A stretch of DNA of 64,000 nt from Pelagibacterium luteolum (GCF_900100665.1 NZ_FNCS01000005.1:124001-188000); one strand, 5' to 3'. Shown: positions 1 through 8,860, counted from the stretch's first letter. Notes: generated by a model from the letters alone, not told the origin. Numbers and translations: made by a program.

Positions 1-149
1 AGCACCGACAGCGCGGTCATGGACTTGCCGGAACCTGATTCGCCGACCAGCCCCAGCACTTCGCCGGGTGCGATCTCTAGCGAAACGCCATTGAGTACCG
101 GCGTATCGCCAATCGATAGCGTCACCCCTTCGACGGTCACAAGGCTCAT
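1..149 (-). CDS. Peptide-type ABC transporter ATP-binding protein, N-terminal fragment
   Basis: Only the first ~50 codons lie in the window; the gene continues past base 1. The ATG at 147-149 opens a protein beginning MSLVTVEGVTLSIGDTPVLN and reaching a Walker A loop (GESGSGKSM) near residue 40, the usual start of a DppD/OppD-type ATPase. It is the last visible gene of a minus-strand importer operon. Its start overlaps the stop of the upstream permease (ATGA, 4 bp), which suggests translational coupling. It would hydrolyse ATP on the cytoplasmic face to power uptake through the two permeases. The substrate cannot be read from this fragment. Confidence 0.9.
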   Translation of the reverse strand, partial: MSLVTVEGVTLSIGDTPVLNGVSLEIAPGEVLGLVGESGSGKSMTALSV

Positions 150-967
150 GCAGGGCCCCGCTGCAGTCTCGGATCAAAAAGGTCCCGCAGCCCGTCCCCG
201 AAGAGGTTCAGGCCAAGCACGGTCGAGACAATCGCCAGGCCCGGAACCAGCGCCACATGCGGCGCCAGCGCGATCATCGTCTGCGCCTCGGCCAGCATAC
301 GCCCCCAGCTGGGCACCGGCGGTTGCGCGCCCAGCCCGACATAGGCCAGCCCCGCTTCTGCGAGAATGGCCAGCGAGAACTGGATCGTCGCCTGCACCAG
401 CAGCGTGTTGGACACATTGGGCAGGATATGTTCGAGAGAAATCCGCGCCCTGCCCTTGCCCGCCAGCCTTGCCGCCAGAATGAAATCGCGCGTCCAGAGC
501 GACAGCGCCGCTCCACGCGTCAGTCGGGCAAACACCGGGATATTGAAAATCCCGATGGCGATGATTGCGTTGATCGCACCCGGCCCGAAAATCGCAGTGA
601 TCAGGATCGCGATGATTAGCGCCGGAAAGGCGAACACGAGGTCATTGCCGCGCATGATCAAATCGTCAAACCATGATCCCGCCCTGGAAGCTGCCGTCAG
701 CCCCAGTGGAACGCCGATGACCATGCCGACTCCCACCGCTACCAGGGCGACGGCGATCGATGTCCGCGCCCCAACGAGAATCATCGAAAAGATGTCGCGG
801 CCGAAATGGTCTGTCCCCAGCCAATGCGCGTCCCCCGGCGGCACGAGCCGGTTACCCACCGCAAGCGCCGTGACGTCGAACGGCGTCCAGACGAGCGAGA
901 CGAGTGCCATCACGACGAACGCCAGGGAGAGCACAGCCCCGATGATCAGGCTCGGTGCCACTCTCAT
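146..967 (-). CDS. ABC transporter permease, DppC/OppC type
   Basis: A 273-residue integral inner-membrane permease of the dipeptide/oligopeptide/nickel family. The N-terminal membrane segment (about residues 8-30) is followed by the DppC-typical stretch HWLGTDHFGRDIFS at about residue 48, then by further membrane helices. The EAA-like cytoplasmic loop (AARLAGKGRARISLEHILPN) lies near residues 165-185 and contacts the ATPase. It overlaps the upstream DppB-type permease by 4 bp and the downstream ATPase by 4 bp, so the three are one translational unit. Family assignment is firm; the transported solute is not known. Confidence 0.93.
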   Translation of the reverse strand: MRVAPSLIIGAVLSLAFVVMALVSLVWTPFDVTALAVGNRLVPPGDAHWLGTDHFGRDIFSMILVGARTSIAVALVAVGVGMVIGVPLGLTAASRAGSWFDDLIMRGNDLVFAFPALIIAILITAIFGPGAINAIIAIGIFNIPVFARLTRGAALSLWTRDFILAARLAGKGRARISLEHILPNVSNTLLVQATIQFSLAILAEAGLAYVGLGAQPPVPSWGRMLAEAQTMIALAPHVALVPGLAIVSTVLGLNLFGDGLRDLFDPRLQRGPA

Positions 968-1911
968 GGCGCCCTCCGGCGCAATCGTGGATCGATCAAC
1001 GCGTAGGCGATATCGACAAGGAAGGTGATGGTGATCACGGCGAACACCAAAATCATCACAACCGATCGCACGACGATCAGGTCACGTGCCGAAATGGCCT
1101 GAAACGCCAGCCGTCCCAGTCCCGGCAGGTAAAACACGTTCTCGATGATGATCGCGCCGGCCAAAAGGAACGAGAACTGCAGCCCCATAATCGTGACCAC
1201 CGGGATCAGCGCGTTCCGCAGCGCATGCCGCCACAGCGCCTGCCCCCGCGTCAGCCCCTTGGCTCGCGCCGTGCGGACATAATCTTCATCAAGCGTGTCG
1301 ATAAGACTCGACCGCATCACCCGCGCCAAAATCGAGGCCTGCGGCAGCGCCAGCGCGATGGCCGGCAGCGTCAGCGCCCTCACCGCAGCCCCTGGGTCCT
1401 GCCAACCCGGAAATCCCCCAGATGAAAACCATCGCAAATTGACCGCGAACGCCAGCACAAGCAGCATCGCGAACCAGAAATTGGGTAGCGCGATACCGAT
1501 CTGGGTCAGCCCCATCGCGGAGAAGTCGATCAGCCCGTTCCGATTGGCCGCCGCGAGCACGCCCACGGGAATGGCAATCAGTGTCGAGAGCGTCAGCGCA
1601 TAGAGCGCCAGCGGCAGCGACACCCACAGCCGCTCGACGATCAAATCGGCGACCGGCACGCGATAGGTATAGCTGATCCCGAAGTCACCCACGGCCATCC
1701 CGGCGAGCCAGCCGAGATATCGCGCCGGCAATGGCGCCGTCAGCCCAAGCTGCTCGCGCAGCGCGGCCAGCGCCTCGGGCGAGGTGTTGAGCCCGAGCAT
1801 GAACCGGGCGGGATCGCCCGGCAGCACTTCCAGCACGAGAAAGATCACGAGGCTGGCGACCAGCAGCGAGGCCAGCAGCGATATCGTCCTGCACAGCAGG
1901 AAGCGCGTCAT
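964..1911 (-). CDS. ABC transporter permease, DppB/OppB type
   Basis: A 315-residue inner-membrane permease, the second transmembrane half of the importer. It begins with a hydrophobic segment (MTRFLLCRTISLLASLLVAS) followed by the family stretch EVLPGDPARFMLG. The cytoplasmic coupling loop (VRTARAKGLTRGQALWRHAL) is near residue 215. Six membrane segments fit the DppB topology. It lies between the binding-protein gene (19 bp upstream) and the DppC-type permease (4-bp overlap). Product class is clear; specificity is not. Confidence 0.93.
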   Translation of the reverse strand: MTRFLLCRTISLLASLLVASLVIFLVLEVLPGDPARFMLGLNTSPEALAALREQLGLTAPLPARYLGWLAGMAVGDFGISYTYRVPVADLIVERLWVSLPLALYALTLSTLIAIPVGVLAAANRNGLIDFSAMGLTQIGIALPNFWFAMLLVLAFAVNLRWFSSGGFPGWQDPGAAVRALTLPAIALALPQASILARVMRSSLIDTLDEDYVRTARAKGLTRGQALWRHALRNALIPVVTIMGLQFSFLLAGAIIIENVFYLPGLGRLAFQAISARDLIVVRSVVMILVFAVITITFLVDIAYALIDPRLRRRAP

Positions 1912-1930
1912 CGCTCTGCCCCGCCGCTAC

Positions 1931-3415
1931 CTATCGCGCCCAATAGGCGCCGGTCAGGTCCGTCGCCTGCGTCGGCGCGTTCACCCACATGCCTTCGAGA
2001 TCGACATTCTGAACGCCCGCCTTGGCCAACTGGAAGAGATAGACGTTCACGTAGTTCTCGGCGATGTCCCGCTGCAGATCGCCCAGCAATGCGTTGCGCG
2101 CATCGGGATCGAGCGTTTCGTTGAGTTCATCCCAGATCGCGAGGAAACTCGGCGCCGCATAGCCGAAATAATAGTCATCCCGTCCATAAATTTCGATATC
2201 GAGCGGTTCTGTGTGCGAGATCACCGTTAGGTCGAAATCGCCATTGCCGAAAACCTGTTCGAGCCATTGCGCCCACTCGACATTGACGATCTCGGTCTCG
2301 ATCCCGACCGCGCGCAATTGCGCCGCGATGATCTCTCCGCCGCGTCGGGCATAGACCGGTGGCGGTAGCGCTAGTGACAAGGTGAGACCCTCGACGCCTG
2401 CCTCGGCCAACAGCTCACGCGACCGCTGCGGATCGTGCGCCGACAAATCCAGCAGATCGACATAGGCCGGATGGTGCGGCGCGAAATGCGTGCCGATCGG
2501 GGTCCCATAGCCAAACATCGCCCCGTCGATGATCTCCTGCCGGTCGATCGCATGGACAATCGCTTCGCGCACACGCACATCATCGAGTGGTTCGCGCCGA
2601 TTGTTCATCGCAAGGATGGTTTCGCCCTCGGTTGTCCCCACGATCGCCTCGAAGCGCGGATCGGCATCGAGGATCGAAAGCGTTTCCGGGGCCGGATATA
2701 CGGGAAAAGTATCGACGTCCTCGGCCATCATCGCCGCAAAAGCCGCCGTCGGGTCGGCAATGAACCTGAACGTCGCGCGCTCGAGCTGCACCGGCTCGCC
2801 CCAATAATCGGGATTGCGCTCGATCGTAACGCTGTCGCCCTGCCGCCAGTCGGCGAAACGAAATGGACCGGTCCCCACCGGGTCGGTCGTGTTGGTCTCG
2901 GCGCTTTCAGGCGCGACGATCACCGCGTCACCCCACGCCATATTGAACAGGAAATTGCCGTTGGGCTGGTCAAGCGTCACGACGACGGTCGTATCGTCCT
3001 CGGCGGTAACCTCCGCAATATCGGCGAACAGGAACTTTTGCGCATTGACCGAGTCGTCTGCCCGCGCCCGGTCGAGCGAGAATACAACGTCGTCCGCTGT
3101 CATCGCGCTACCGTCATGGAACGTCACGCCGTCATGCAGCATAAACCTGTAGGTCAGCCCGTCCTCCGCGACGTCCCAGCTTTCCGCCAGTGCCGGTAGG
3201 ATATCTCCATTCGGACCGAAACGGGTCAGACCTTCAAACACATTGGCATAGACCACCTCGTCGATCGCGGCCGCAGCATTGGATGTCGGATCGAGATGCG
3301 GGGGCTCGAGCACCAATCCAACGACCACATCGGTGCGCTGTGCCAGCGCCGGTCCCGACAGCGCCAGAATCAGTGCCGTCGATATCGCCAGAGATGCCTT
3401 GGCCCCAAAGCTCAT
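1931..3415 (-). CDS. Extracellular solute-binding protein, peptide/nickel family 5
   Basis: A 494-residue periplasmic binding protein of the SBP_bac_5 family, first gene of the importer operon. A Sec signal peptide is evident (hydrophobic residues 9-22, cleavage after ALA-Q). Family landmarks include LDPTSNAAAAIDEVVYANVFEGL near residue 40 (split by one residue from the published pattern), the TFHDGSAMTADDVVFSLDRA region near 98, and the PVGTGPF turn near 180. The ATG is preceded by a GGAAGG ribosome site about 7 nt away. It would capture a peptide, opine or similar ligand and hand it to the two downstream permeases. Confidence 0.93.
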   Translation of the reverse strand: MSFGAKASLAISTALILALSGPALAQRTDVVVGLVLEPPHLDPTSNAAAAIDEVVYANVFEGLTRFGPNGDILPALAESWDVAEDGLTYRFMLHDGVTFHDGSAMTADDVVFSLDRARADDSVNAQKFLFADIAEVTAEDDTTVVVTLDQPNGNFLFNMAWGDAVIVAPESAETNTTDPVGTGPFRFADWRQGDSVTIERNPDYWGEPVQLERATFRFIADPTAAFAAMMAEDVDTFPVYPAPETLSILDADPRFEAIVGTTEGETILAMNNRREPLDDVRVREAIVHAIDRQEIIDGAMFGYGTPIGTHFAPHHPAYVDLLDLSAHDPQRSRELLAEAGVEGLTLSLALPPPVYARRGGEIIAAQLRAVGIETEIVNVEWAQWLEQVFGNGDFDLTVISHTEPLDIEIYGRDDYYFGYAAPSFLAIWDELNETLDPDARNALLGDLQRDIAENYVNVYLFQLAKAGVQNVDLEGMWVNAPTQATDLTGAYWAR

Positions 3416-3591
3416 GGTTTTTCCTTCCCCATCCGAGCAACGCTCGATTCTGCGCTATCTTATACCAGATCGTTGTGGCACCACGATCAGGCGCAATCGG
3501 TCCAGCCGGAACGAAAGCATGAGAAATACCATTGTCCATGCAATTGCCATGATTATAAAGGCAACGATTGCGTAACTATATGGAGGTTGGA

Positions 3592-3819
3592 ATGGTGGCC
3601 TACCGAGACAATTCGATCTTCGCCCGGTTCAAAACGCGCACGCCTCAGCCTGTTCTCGACGGGCCAGAGCCCGAATGGCGCGAGAACATGCGCGATATGG
3701 GCTTGATGCTTTCCGGCATTTATCAGGATTTACGTGGCGACGCTGGTGATTCCTATGGCCATTTCCGTCGCTGGCTCGTCGGCGGCATGCGCAAGTTCTT
3801 CGCGTCTCGCAGCGACTGA
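3592..3819 (+). CDS. Small hypothetical protein, 75 residues
   Basis: The chosen ATG has a GGAGG ribosome site at 3582-3586 with a 5-nt spacer; a TTG 24 bases upstream is less likely. The product is soluble and mixed-charge, with an aromatic-rich C-terminal half (GIYQDLRGDAGDSYGHFRRW) and a basic end. No signal peptide or membrane segment is visible. I do not recognise a domain. It sits 82 bases before the lipoprotein gene on the same strand and diverges from the ABC operon. Confidence 0.6.
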   Translation: MVAYRDNSIFARFKTRTPQPVLDGPEPEWRENMRDMGLMLSGIYQDLRGDAGDSYGHFRRWLVGGMRKFFASRSD

Positions 3820-3901
3820 CCTCATTTTTCCGGATCAATCCCGCCGCCTTGGCGTTCATCTCACTCGGGGGGACCAAACCGCAATGAGAGGGACATTATT
3901 G

Positions 3902-4231
3902 ATGTTCATTTCCAAAAAATCCGCACTTGTCAGCTTCGCGCTCGTCGGCACCTTGGCGCTGGGCGCCTGTTCCAGCACGCCACCAACTCCGCCGAGCAAT
4001 TCCATGCCGCCCCCGGTCGATTGCGGCGCAAGCGGGCTGTCCTCACGCACCGGCCAGCCTGTGACCGGTAGCACGGCGCAGGATGTGCGTGTTGGCGGAG
4101 AGGAAGTGCGTTCGCAGGGTAGCGTCCGCGTCATCGGCCCGGGCGACATGGTGACTCAGGATTTCCGTGAGGACCGGCTGAATCTCGAAGTCAGCGCCAC
4201 GGGCTCATTGGTCCGCGCCTATTGTGGATAA
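3902..4231 (+). CDS. I78-family peptidase inhibitor-like lipoprotein
   Basis: A 109-residue secreted lipoprotein. Residues 1-20 form a signal peptide with lipobox LGAC, so Cys20 should be lipidated. After a Pro/Ser/Thr-rich linker comes a small domain bounded by two cysteines (VDCGASGL... and RAYCG). It contains RVIGPGDMVTQDFREDRLNL, the core of the I78 inhibitor family (short exposed loop, T-x-D-F/Y-x-x-D-R-L-N). Such proteins are thought to inhibit serine proteases. Another in-frame ATG at 3884 exists, but 3902 gives the cleaner signal peptide. A strong terminator follows at 4259. Confidence 0.78.
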   Translation: MFISKKSALVSFALVGTLALGACSSTPPTPPSNSMPPPVDCGASGLSSRTGQPVTGSTAQDVRVGGEEVRSQGSVRVIGPGDMVTQDFREDRLNLEVSATGSLVRAYCG

Positions 4232-4258
4232 CCGCAATTTGGCGCTAGAGACTTCTGC

Positions 4259-4282
4259 AAGGGCGGCGATGCCGCCCTTTTT
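4259..4282 (+). terminator. Rho-independent terminator after the lipoprotein gene
   Basis: A 9-bp perfect stem (AAGGGCGGC / GCCGCCCTT) closes a 3-nt loop and runs into a T-tract. It lies 27 bases after the lipoprotein stop codon. Confidence 0.88.
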
Positions 4283-4399
4283 CGTGCGTCGTTTCTGCCA
4301 CGCCCTAAAACACGGTTGGCTACAATCTGGCGGATTTGGTTGATTATTGCTCCGCCACCGCATAGACGGGCAAAGCCTGTGCGGAACGCCGAGGAGACC

Positions 4400-5143
4400 A
4401 TGGACGTCGCGTTTGTCATTCCAGCCCACAACGAAGAAGCCCTTTTGGGTGATTGTCTGAAGTCGGTTCTCGAGGAGATCGACCGAAGTCACCTGTGCGG
4501 GCGTGCCGAAGTCGTCGTGGTCGACAATGCCTCGACCGATCGCACCAGCGAGGTCGCCAGCGCCTTTCAGGGCGTGACCGTCGTCCGCGAGGAGCGCAAG
4601 GGCCTAGGCTATGCGCGCAAGGCGGGATTCGATAACTCGACCGCCGAGTTCGTCGCCAATATCGACGCCGATACGCTCGTGCCCGAAGGCTGGCTCGATA
4701 TCGCGCTTGGCGAGTTCCAGCGCGAGCAGGGCCTCGTCTGCGTCAGCGGCCCCTATATCTATCACGACCTGCCCTGGCACAGCCGTGCCATCACCGAGGG
4801 CTTTTATTACATCACCAAAGGCGTTTACGGCCTCAACCGCTACGTGCTCAAAGTGGGCTCGGTCGTTCAAGGCGGCAATTTCGTCTTCAAGCGCGAAGCC
4901 TGGGCCAAAGCCGGCGGCTACAACCCCTCGATCACCTTTTACGGCGAAGACACAGACATCGCCGTGCGCCTGAGCCGCGTCGGGGGGGTCAAATGGACCT
5001 TCAAGCTGCGTATGCTGACCTCGGGGCGCCGCCTGCAAAAGCAGGGCGTCGTGCGTACGGGCCTGACTTACACGCTGAATTTCTTCGCGGTCACATTCCG
5101 GGGCAAGCCCGCGACGTCCAAATACGAAGATTATCGGGACTAA
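4400..5143 (+). CDS. Glycosyltransferase family 2
   Basis: A 247-residue GT-A fold glycosyltransferase. It opens with the nucleotide-sugar site VAFVIPAHNEEALLGDCL at residue 3, then VVVDNASTD near 40, the metal-binding D-x-D in NIDADTLVPEGW near 90, and an acidic GEDTDIAVRL motif near 185 that supplies the probable catalytic base. GAGGAGA just upstream of the ATG at 4400 decides the start over a longer in-frame option. No membrane anchor is seen. It would transfer a sugar to an unknown lipid or polysaccharide acceptor. The stop overlaps by 3 bases the stop of the convergent gene at 5140. Confidence 0.88.
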   Translation: MDVAFVIPAHNEEALLGDCLKSVLEEIDRSHLCGRAEVVVVDNASTDRTSEVASAFQGVTVVREERKGLGYARKAGFDNSTAEFVANIDADTLVPEGWLDIALGEFQREQGLVCVSGPYIYHDLPWHSRAITEGFYYITKGVYGLNRYVLKVGSVVQGGNFVFKREAWAKAGGYNPSITFYGEDTDIAVRLSRVGGVKWTFKLRMLTSGRRLQKQGVVRTGLTYTLNFFAVTFRGKPATSKYEDYRD

Positions 5144-5919
5144 TCGCCGAGATCACGGACGACCGCGAACATAGGCCCGTATCCACCGTGCCACGAGCGG
5201 TTGTTACGTCCTAGTTCCGGGTGATACACCCCGACCCCGTTTCCGCCATCAAGGAACAGCGCGTCAGGGCACAAGAGATGGTCTCTGAATAGCGTAGCGA
5301 AATTGAAGAAATTGATTCCGCCATCGGTCGCTGCCAGCTTTACCTGACCATCCTCACAAACGCCGACCCCACTTCGCCGCGTTCTGTCGCTCGATCCTTC
5401 GATGAGCGCTGGATGAAATTCCCCATCGATCACTAGCATCGGTCCCGATTGTGTCGCGAAGAGCGCATCAGGCGCCATAGCAATATAATCCTCGGTCGTC
5501 ACCACGCCCGCGCCGTCGTCATCGAGATAAAAAACCCCATTGGGCCGCTTATAGAAATTCGGGATTTGAGCCGGGCGCCCCTCGACCACAATCGTGTTGA
5601 TCGCCCGCGCCTGCTCACCATCTTCTACGTATAGCCCAGTAGGTGAAAAGTCCTCGCCATACATGCCCGCGTTGAACGCGAACACCAACTCCCTACCCCG
5701 CGCCTCCTCAGCCTCCGCCAGAGCCGAAAACCGCCGATAGGGCATTCCGTCAGCGTCGTTCAGGAACAGCCGGAGGTCATCGGTCGCGGGATCGATCGTG
5801 CAGACGATAAAGCCATTGCCGTCATAGGCGTCCCGGCTACAGCCCTCGGCCTCCGCCGTTTGCGGCGCACCTAATGCCGAAAGGAACCCCAAAATAGCAA
5901 CTGCTTTGATATCGACCAT
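5140..5919 (-). CDS. Exported phosphodiester glycosidase (NAGPA/DUF2233)-like protein
   Basis: A 259-residue exported protein with an N-terminal signal peptide (MVDIKAVAILGFLSALGA, cleavage near TAEA-E). The body shows NAGPA/YigE-family landmarks: VFAFNAGMYGEDFSPTGLYV, RPNGVFYLDDDGAG, ATQSGPMLV, RTRRSGVGVC and the C-terminal DALFLDGGNGVGVYHPELG. Family members cleave or bind glycosidic phosphodiesters; the substrate here is unknown. Longer starts at 5931 and 5958 are possible, but 5919 places the hydrophobic core correctly. It is convergent with the glycosyltransferase, so both may concern surface sugars, which is only an inference from adjacency. Confidence 0.82.
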   Translation of the reverse strand: MVDIKAVAILGFLSALGAPQTAEAEGCSRDAYDGNGFIVCTIDPATDDLRLFLNDADGMPYRRFSALAEAEEARGRELVFAFNAGMYGEDFSPTGLYVEDGEQARAINTIVVEGRPAQIPNFYKRPNGVFYLDDDGAGVVTTEDYIAMAPDALFATQSGPMLVIDGEFHPALIEGSSDRTRRSGVGVCEDGQVKLAATDGGINFFNFATLFRDHLLCPDALFLDGGNGVGVYHPELGRNNRSWHGGYGPMFAVVRDLGD

Positions 5920-6066
5920 GCCCGCCTGCATCCTTTCCACATTGATGCCAATGGCCATGATGATTCAGGCGATTGATTGACGTCCAACGCTCAGCACCCG
6001 CAGAGAGCGCAAACGAAAAAACCGCTTCACATGGAAGCGCTTGGACGTCTTTACAGAAGAGGAAAG

Positions 6067-6143
<77 letters not shown>

Positions 6144-6386
6144 TTGTGACCCCGGAGCAGTGCGCCCCGGCAAGGTGGGCTTCGTTTAGCGGTCGGCTTG
6201 GGGCAAGTCAAGCGACAACGTCCGCGCTTTTCGAAGTTTTTTCGATTGGCACGCATTTAGGCGGAGTTTCCCACAGGCAAGCGCACTAAGTCCTTGATCT
6301 GATTAACTCTATCGATCCGCCTCTTCCCCCTGTCGTATGGTGCCCCTGGCTGCTATCATGGCCCCGACACACTGACGGGGAACGCC

Positions 6387-6596
6387 ATGCGCCTCGATAC
6401 CTTCGCCCTTGCTCTCGTCGTCGTCTTTGCCCTTCTGTGGCTCGTGACGGCGGTCTCCGGGCTGATCGTCGCCGTGCCTTTTGGCCTTTTGGGTCTCATC
6501 CCGATCGCGGTCCTCCTAGGCCTTCTGGCGGCCGTCATCCATCAAAGGCTCCACAACAAGGAAGACGACTATTATGACAAGCACGTCGACCAGTAG
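6387..6596 (+). CDS. Small two-helix membrane protein
   Basis: A 69-residue protein with two hydrophobic segments (residues 6-29 and 31-50) and a charged tail (HQRLHNKEDDYYDKHVDQ) that should be cytoplasmic. GGGGAA precedes the ATG by about 5 nt. It overlaps the following YbjQ-like gene by 23 bp in another frame, so the two are probably co-translated. I do not recognise a named family. Confidence 0.68.
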   Translation: MRLDTFALALVVVFALLWLVTAVSGLIVAVPFGLLGLIPIAVLLGLLAAVIHQRLHNKEDDYYDKHVDQ

Positions 6597-6924
6597 CCCA
6601 TCGGCCGGGATGATCGTCACCACGGCCGAAACCCTGCCCGGCCATACGATCGGCGCCACCCTCGGCATCGTGCGCGGCAACACCATACGGGCCCGCCATG
6701 TGGGTGCCGACATCGTTGCCGGGCTGCGCAATCTGGTCGGCGGGGAAGTTCCCGAATACACCAAGCTCATGGCCGAAGCGCGAGAGCAGGCTTACGACCG
6801 CATGGTCGCTCACGCGCGCACGGTCGGTGCCGACGCCATCATCGCCATGCGCTTTTCCACCTCCGCCATCTCCCAGGGCGCGGCGGAAATCCTCGCCTAC
6901 GGCACAGCCGTCAAGCTGGATTGA
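6574..6924 (+). CDS. YbjQ-family (UPF0145) heavy-metal-binding-domain protein
   Basis: A 116-residue cytoplasmic protein matching the YbjQ family. The pattern is VTTAETLPGHTIGATLGIVRG, then the conserved AGLRNLVGGEVPEYTKLMAEAREQA helix and VGADAIIAMRF, ending in a small beta strand (AYGTAVKL). These proteins assemble as pentamers and are annotated as metal-binding by structural analogy, not by proven chemistry. It follows the small membrane protein with a 23-bp overlap. Full family length. Confidence 0.9.
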   Translation: MTSTSTSSPSAGMIVTTAETLPGHTIGATLGIVRGNTIRARHVGADIVAGLRNLVGGEVPEYTKLMAEAREQAYDRMVAHARTVGADAIIAMRFSTSAISQGAAEILAYGTAVKLD

Positions 6925-6928
6925 CGGC

Positions 6929-7360
6929 GTGGTCGATTCTCTTGAGATAACCGGTACGCTATCGATACCCTTGACGGAGATCGAGCTTAGCTTTGTGCGC
7001 AGCTCCGGCCCGGGCGGCCAGAACGTCAATAAGGTCGCCAGTGCTGTGCAACTACGCTTCGACGCGCGGAACTCCCCCTCCCTGCCCGACCCCGTGCGCC
7101 AGCGCCTTATCGCCCTTGCCGGCGCTCGCGCCACCAAGGATGGCACTATCGTCATAACCGCCGACCGTCACCGCACCCAGCCCCTCAATCGAGAGGATGC
7201 CCTGTCGCGGCTTGCGGACCTCATCAAGGCCGCCACGCACGTCCCCCGCAAGCGCCGCCCCACGCGCCCCACACTCGCCTCCAAACGCCGCCGCATGGAC
7301 AGCAAGACCCGCCGCGGCGCCGTAAAGGCGCTGCGGGGCAGCAAGCCGGGCCAAGACTGA
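6929..7360 (+). CDS. arfB: Alternative ribosome-rescue factor ArfB (peptidyl-tRNA hydrolase)
   Basis: A 143-residue protein of the ArfB/YaeJ/ICT1 family. The catalytic GGQ sits in SSGPGGQNVNKVASAVQLRF near residue 30, followed by the short RF1-like domain. The C-terminal tail is strongly basic (KAATHVPRKRRPTRPTLASK and onward), the part that enters the empty mRNA channel of a stalled ribosome. It hydrolyses peptidyl-tRNA on ribosomes without a stop codon. The likely start is GTG at 6929, 4 bp after the YbjQ-like stop; no ATG is available in this frame near the domain start. Confidence 0.92.
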   Translation: MVDSLEITGTLSIPLTEIELSFVRSSGPGGQNVNKVASAVQLRFDARNSPSLPDPVRQRLIALAGARATKDGTIVITADRHRTQPLNREDALSRLADLIKAATHVPRKRRPTRPTLASKRRRMDSKTRRGAVKALRGSKPGQD

Positions 7361-7430
7361 ATATGTCGAAGCGAGACGCGACCAACTGTGATCGCGCCTC
7401 ACACGGACCTGCCCGGACATCACCTCCAGA

Positions 7431-7766
7431 TCAGTCGGAATATGTGTAAGTTGCCACTTCGCACACATTGACGCCCGCACGGATCATTTCCGACCCATCC
7501 GAGAAGACAGCGCGGAAGTCGTATCGACAGTATCCCGATCCATCGTCGATATTGATCATGACCGATGATCCCGACGGCACGACGCTACTGCCCAATATAT
7601 CCTCTTCCCATGTCGTTCTATCGACATTGGACGCATAGAAATACATAAGCGTAGTTGATGTGTTGTTGACGATCCGAACCTGACGATTATAGCTCTGCGC
7701 ATTAGCTGCAGAGGCAAACAGGAGCGTCATCAGTAAAAGTATTAAAGAGACCAGTTTTACACGCAT
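7431..7766 (-). CDS. Small secreted protein, unknown function
   Basis: A 111-residue exported protein with a clear Sec signal (MRVKLVSLILLLMTLLFASA, cleavage after ANA-Q). The mature ~85 residues look like one small beta-rich domain. It carries RIVNNTSTTLMYFYASNVD, a serine-rich turn and two cysteines (GYCRYDF and NVCEV) that could form a disulfide. GGGGG lies 7 nt before the ATG at 7766 and fixes the start. The gene is less GC-rich than its neighbours. I know similar unnamed secreted proteins in Hyphomicrobiales but no function. Confidence 0.75.
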   Translation of the reverse strand: MRVKLVSLILLLMTLLFASAANAQSYNRQVRIVNNTSTTLMYFYASNVDRTTWEEDILGSSVVPSGSSVMINIDDGSGYCRYDFRAVFSDGSEMIRAGVNVCEVATYTYSD

Positions 7767-7995
7767 GATGCACCCCCTGTGCTGCGACAACTGATACCGT
7801 TAAGAAAGCATGAAGTTTATAGGGCCGCAAGTGGTGGCACTCAACAATCATGTGGCAGGGTTAAAGGCGCTAACTTTTTAAACGCCTTCAAGTTTGACCT
7901 GCAGCCGAAAACAGAGGTACTTGCCAGTGCCTGCAATATCGCAAAAGCCTGATGCGTCCTGCAATCGGAGAGAACGCTGAGTTTAACAGGAAAAA

Positions 7996-8071
7996 TGGTG
8001 GGCGATGACAGGCTCGAACTGCCGACATCCTCGGTGTAAACGAGGCGCTCTACCAACTGAGCTAATCGCCC
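7996..8071 (-). tRNA. tRNA-Val (UAC)
   Basis: A 76-nt cloverleaf on the minus strand with acceptor GGGCGAT/ATCGCCC, discriminator A and encoded CCA. The anticodon stem CCTCG/CGAGG encloses TTTACAC, giving anticodon UAC. The 205 bp between this and the secreted-protein gene hold no visible gene. Confidence 0.97.
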
Positions 8072-8258
8072 TCTCGGCGCCCGTGGGGCGCTGCGATGAG
8101 GTGGCCTGATTAGGCGGAAACCCGGGCGCCGTCAATACGAGACGACCATAAAAATGGCGCCGGTCGAAGCAGGCGCGGCGCGCGGGCTGATGGGACCTGC
8201 ACTTCGGCTACCAGGCGCACGAGAAAGCCAGCCACTGGCCGCCCACTCTGCACAAAAC

Positions 8259-8289
8259 AAAAAGACCCCGGACCATAGGTTCCGGGGCC
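8259..8289 (-). terminator. Rho-independent terminator after HU gene
   Basis: On the minus strand GGCCCCGGAACC and GGTCCGGGGTC pair around TAT, followed by TTTTTGTTTTG. It lies 28 bases past the hupB stop codon. Confidence 0.88.
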
Positions 8290-8316
8290 AAACTCGCTAG
8301 TCCAAAGCCATTTGGC

Positions 8317-8589
8317 TTAGTTCAGCGCGTCCTTGAGGCCCTTGCCAGCCTTGAATTTGGGCTGGGTCGAAGCTGGAATGTCGATTTCAGCGCCAGTGGC
8401 CGGATTGCGGCCCTTGGTGGCCTTGCGCTGCGTGGCGGCAAACGTGCCGAAGCCCACCAGGCGCACTTCATCGCCGCCCTTGAGAGCTGCAGTGATGGCA
8501 TCGAACACAGCGTCTACCGCTGCTGCTGCCTGGGCCTTGGAGAGATCGGCCTTCTCGGCGACAGCCGCGCTCAGATCGTTCTTGTTCAT
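8317..8589 (-). CDS. hupB: DNA-binding protein HU
   Basis: A 90-residue nucleoid protein of the usual HU length. It begins [20 protein letters not shown], with a helical dimerisation region. The family signature [22 protein letters not shown] leads into the DNA-embracing beta arm ([11 protein letters not shown], with the intercalating proline). The ATG is preceded by AGGAAACG. It stands alone between the lon terminator and its own terminator; the lon-hup order is common in proteobacteria. The protein bends DNA non-specifically and compacts the chromosome. Confidence 0.96.
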   Translation of the reverse strand: MNKNDLSAAVAEKADLSKAQAAAAVDAVFDAITAALKGGDEVRLVGFGTFAATQRKATKGRNPATGAEIDIPASTQPKFKAGKGLKDALN

Positions 8590-8860
8590 AGCGTTTCCTC
8601 ACAATGATATGCCCGTCCATCGAGGGACGAGCGGAAGCGGGTTCACCCAATTACGATTCCGGGGCAAAAGCAAGGAGAACTCCAGCTTTTCCGGCGTTTT
8701 CGACCGCAAGCTGGGGATATTTCGGCCCCAATTGGTCAAAATGAACTAGCCGACCACATGGCGCGCACATTTCGAGGCCCCAAATGGGTCAGAAACACTG
8801 GTGTTTCGGGTCGTTTTCACAGCTGCGAATCAGCACTTGCAAAGAGGACGTGCAAGCAGA

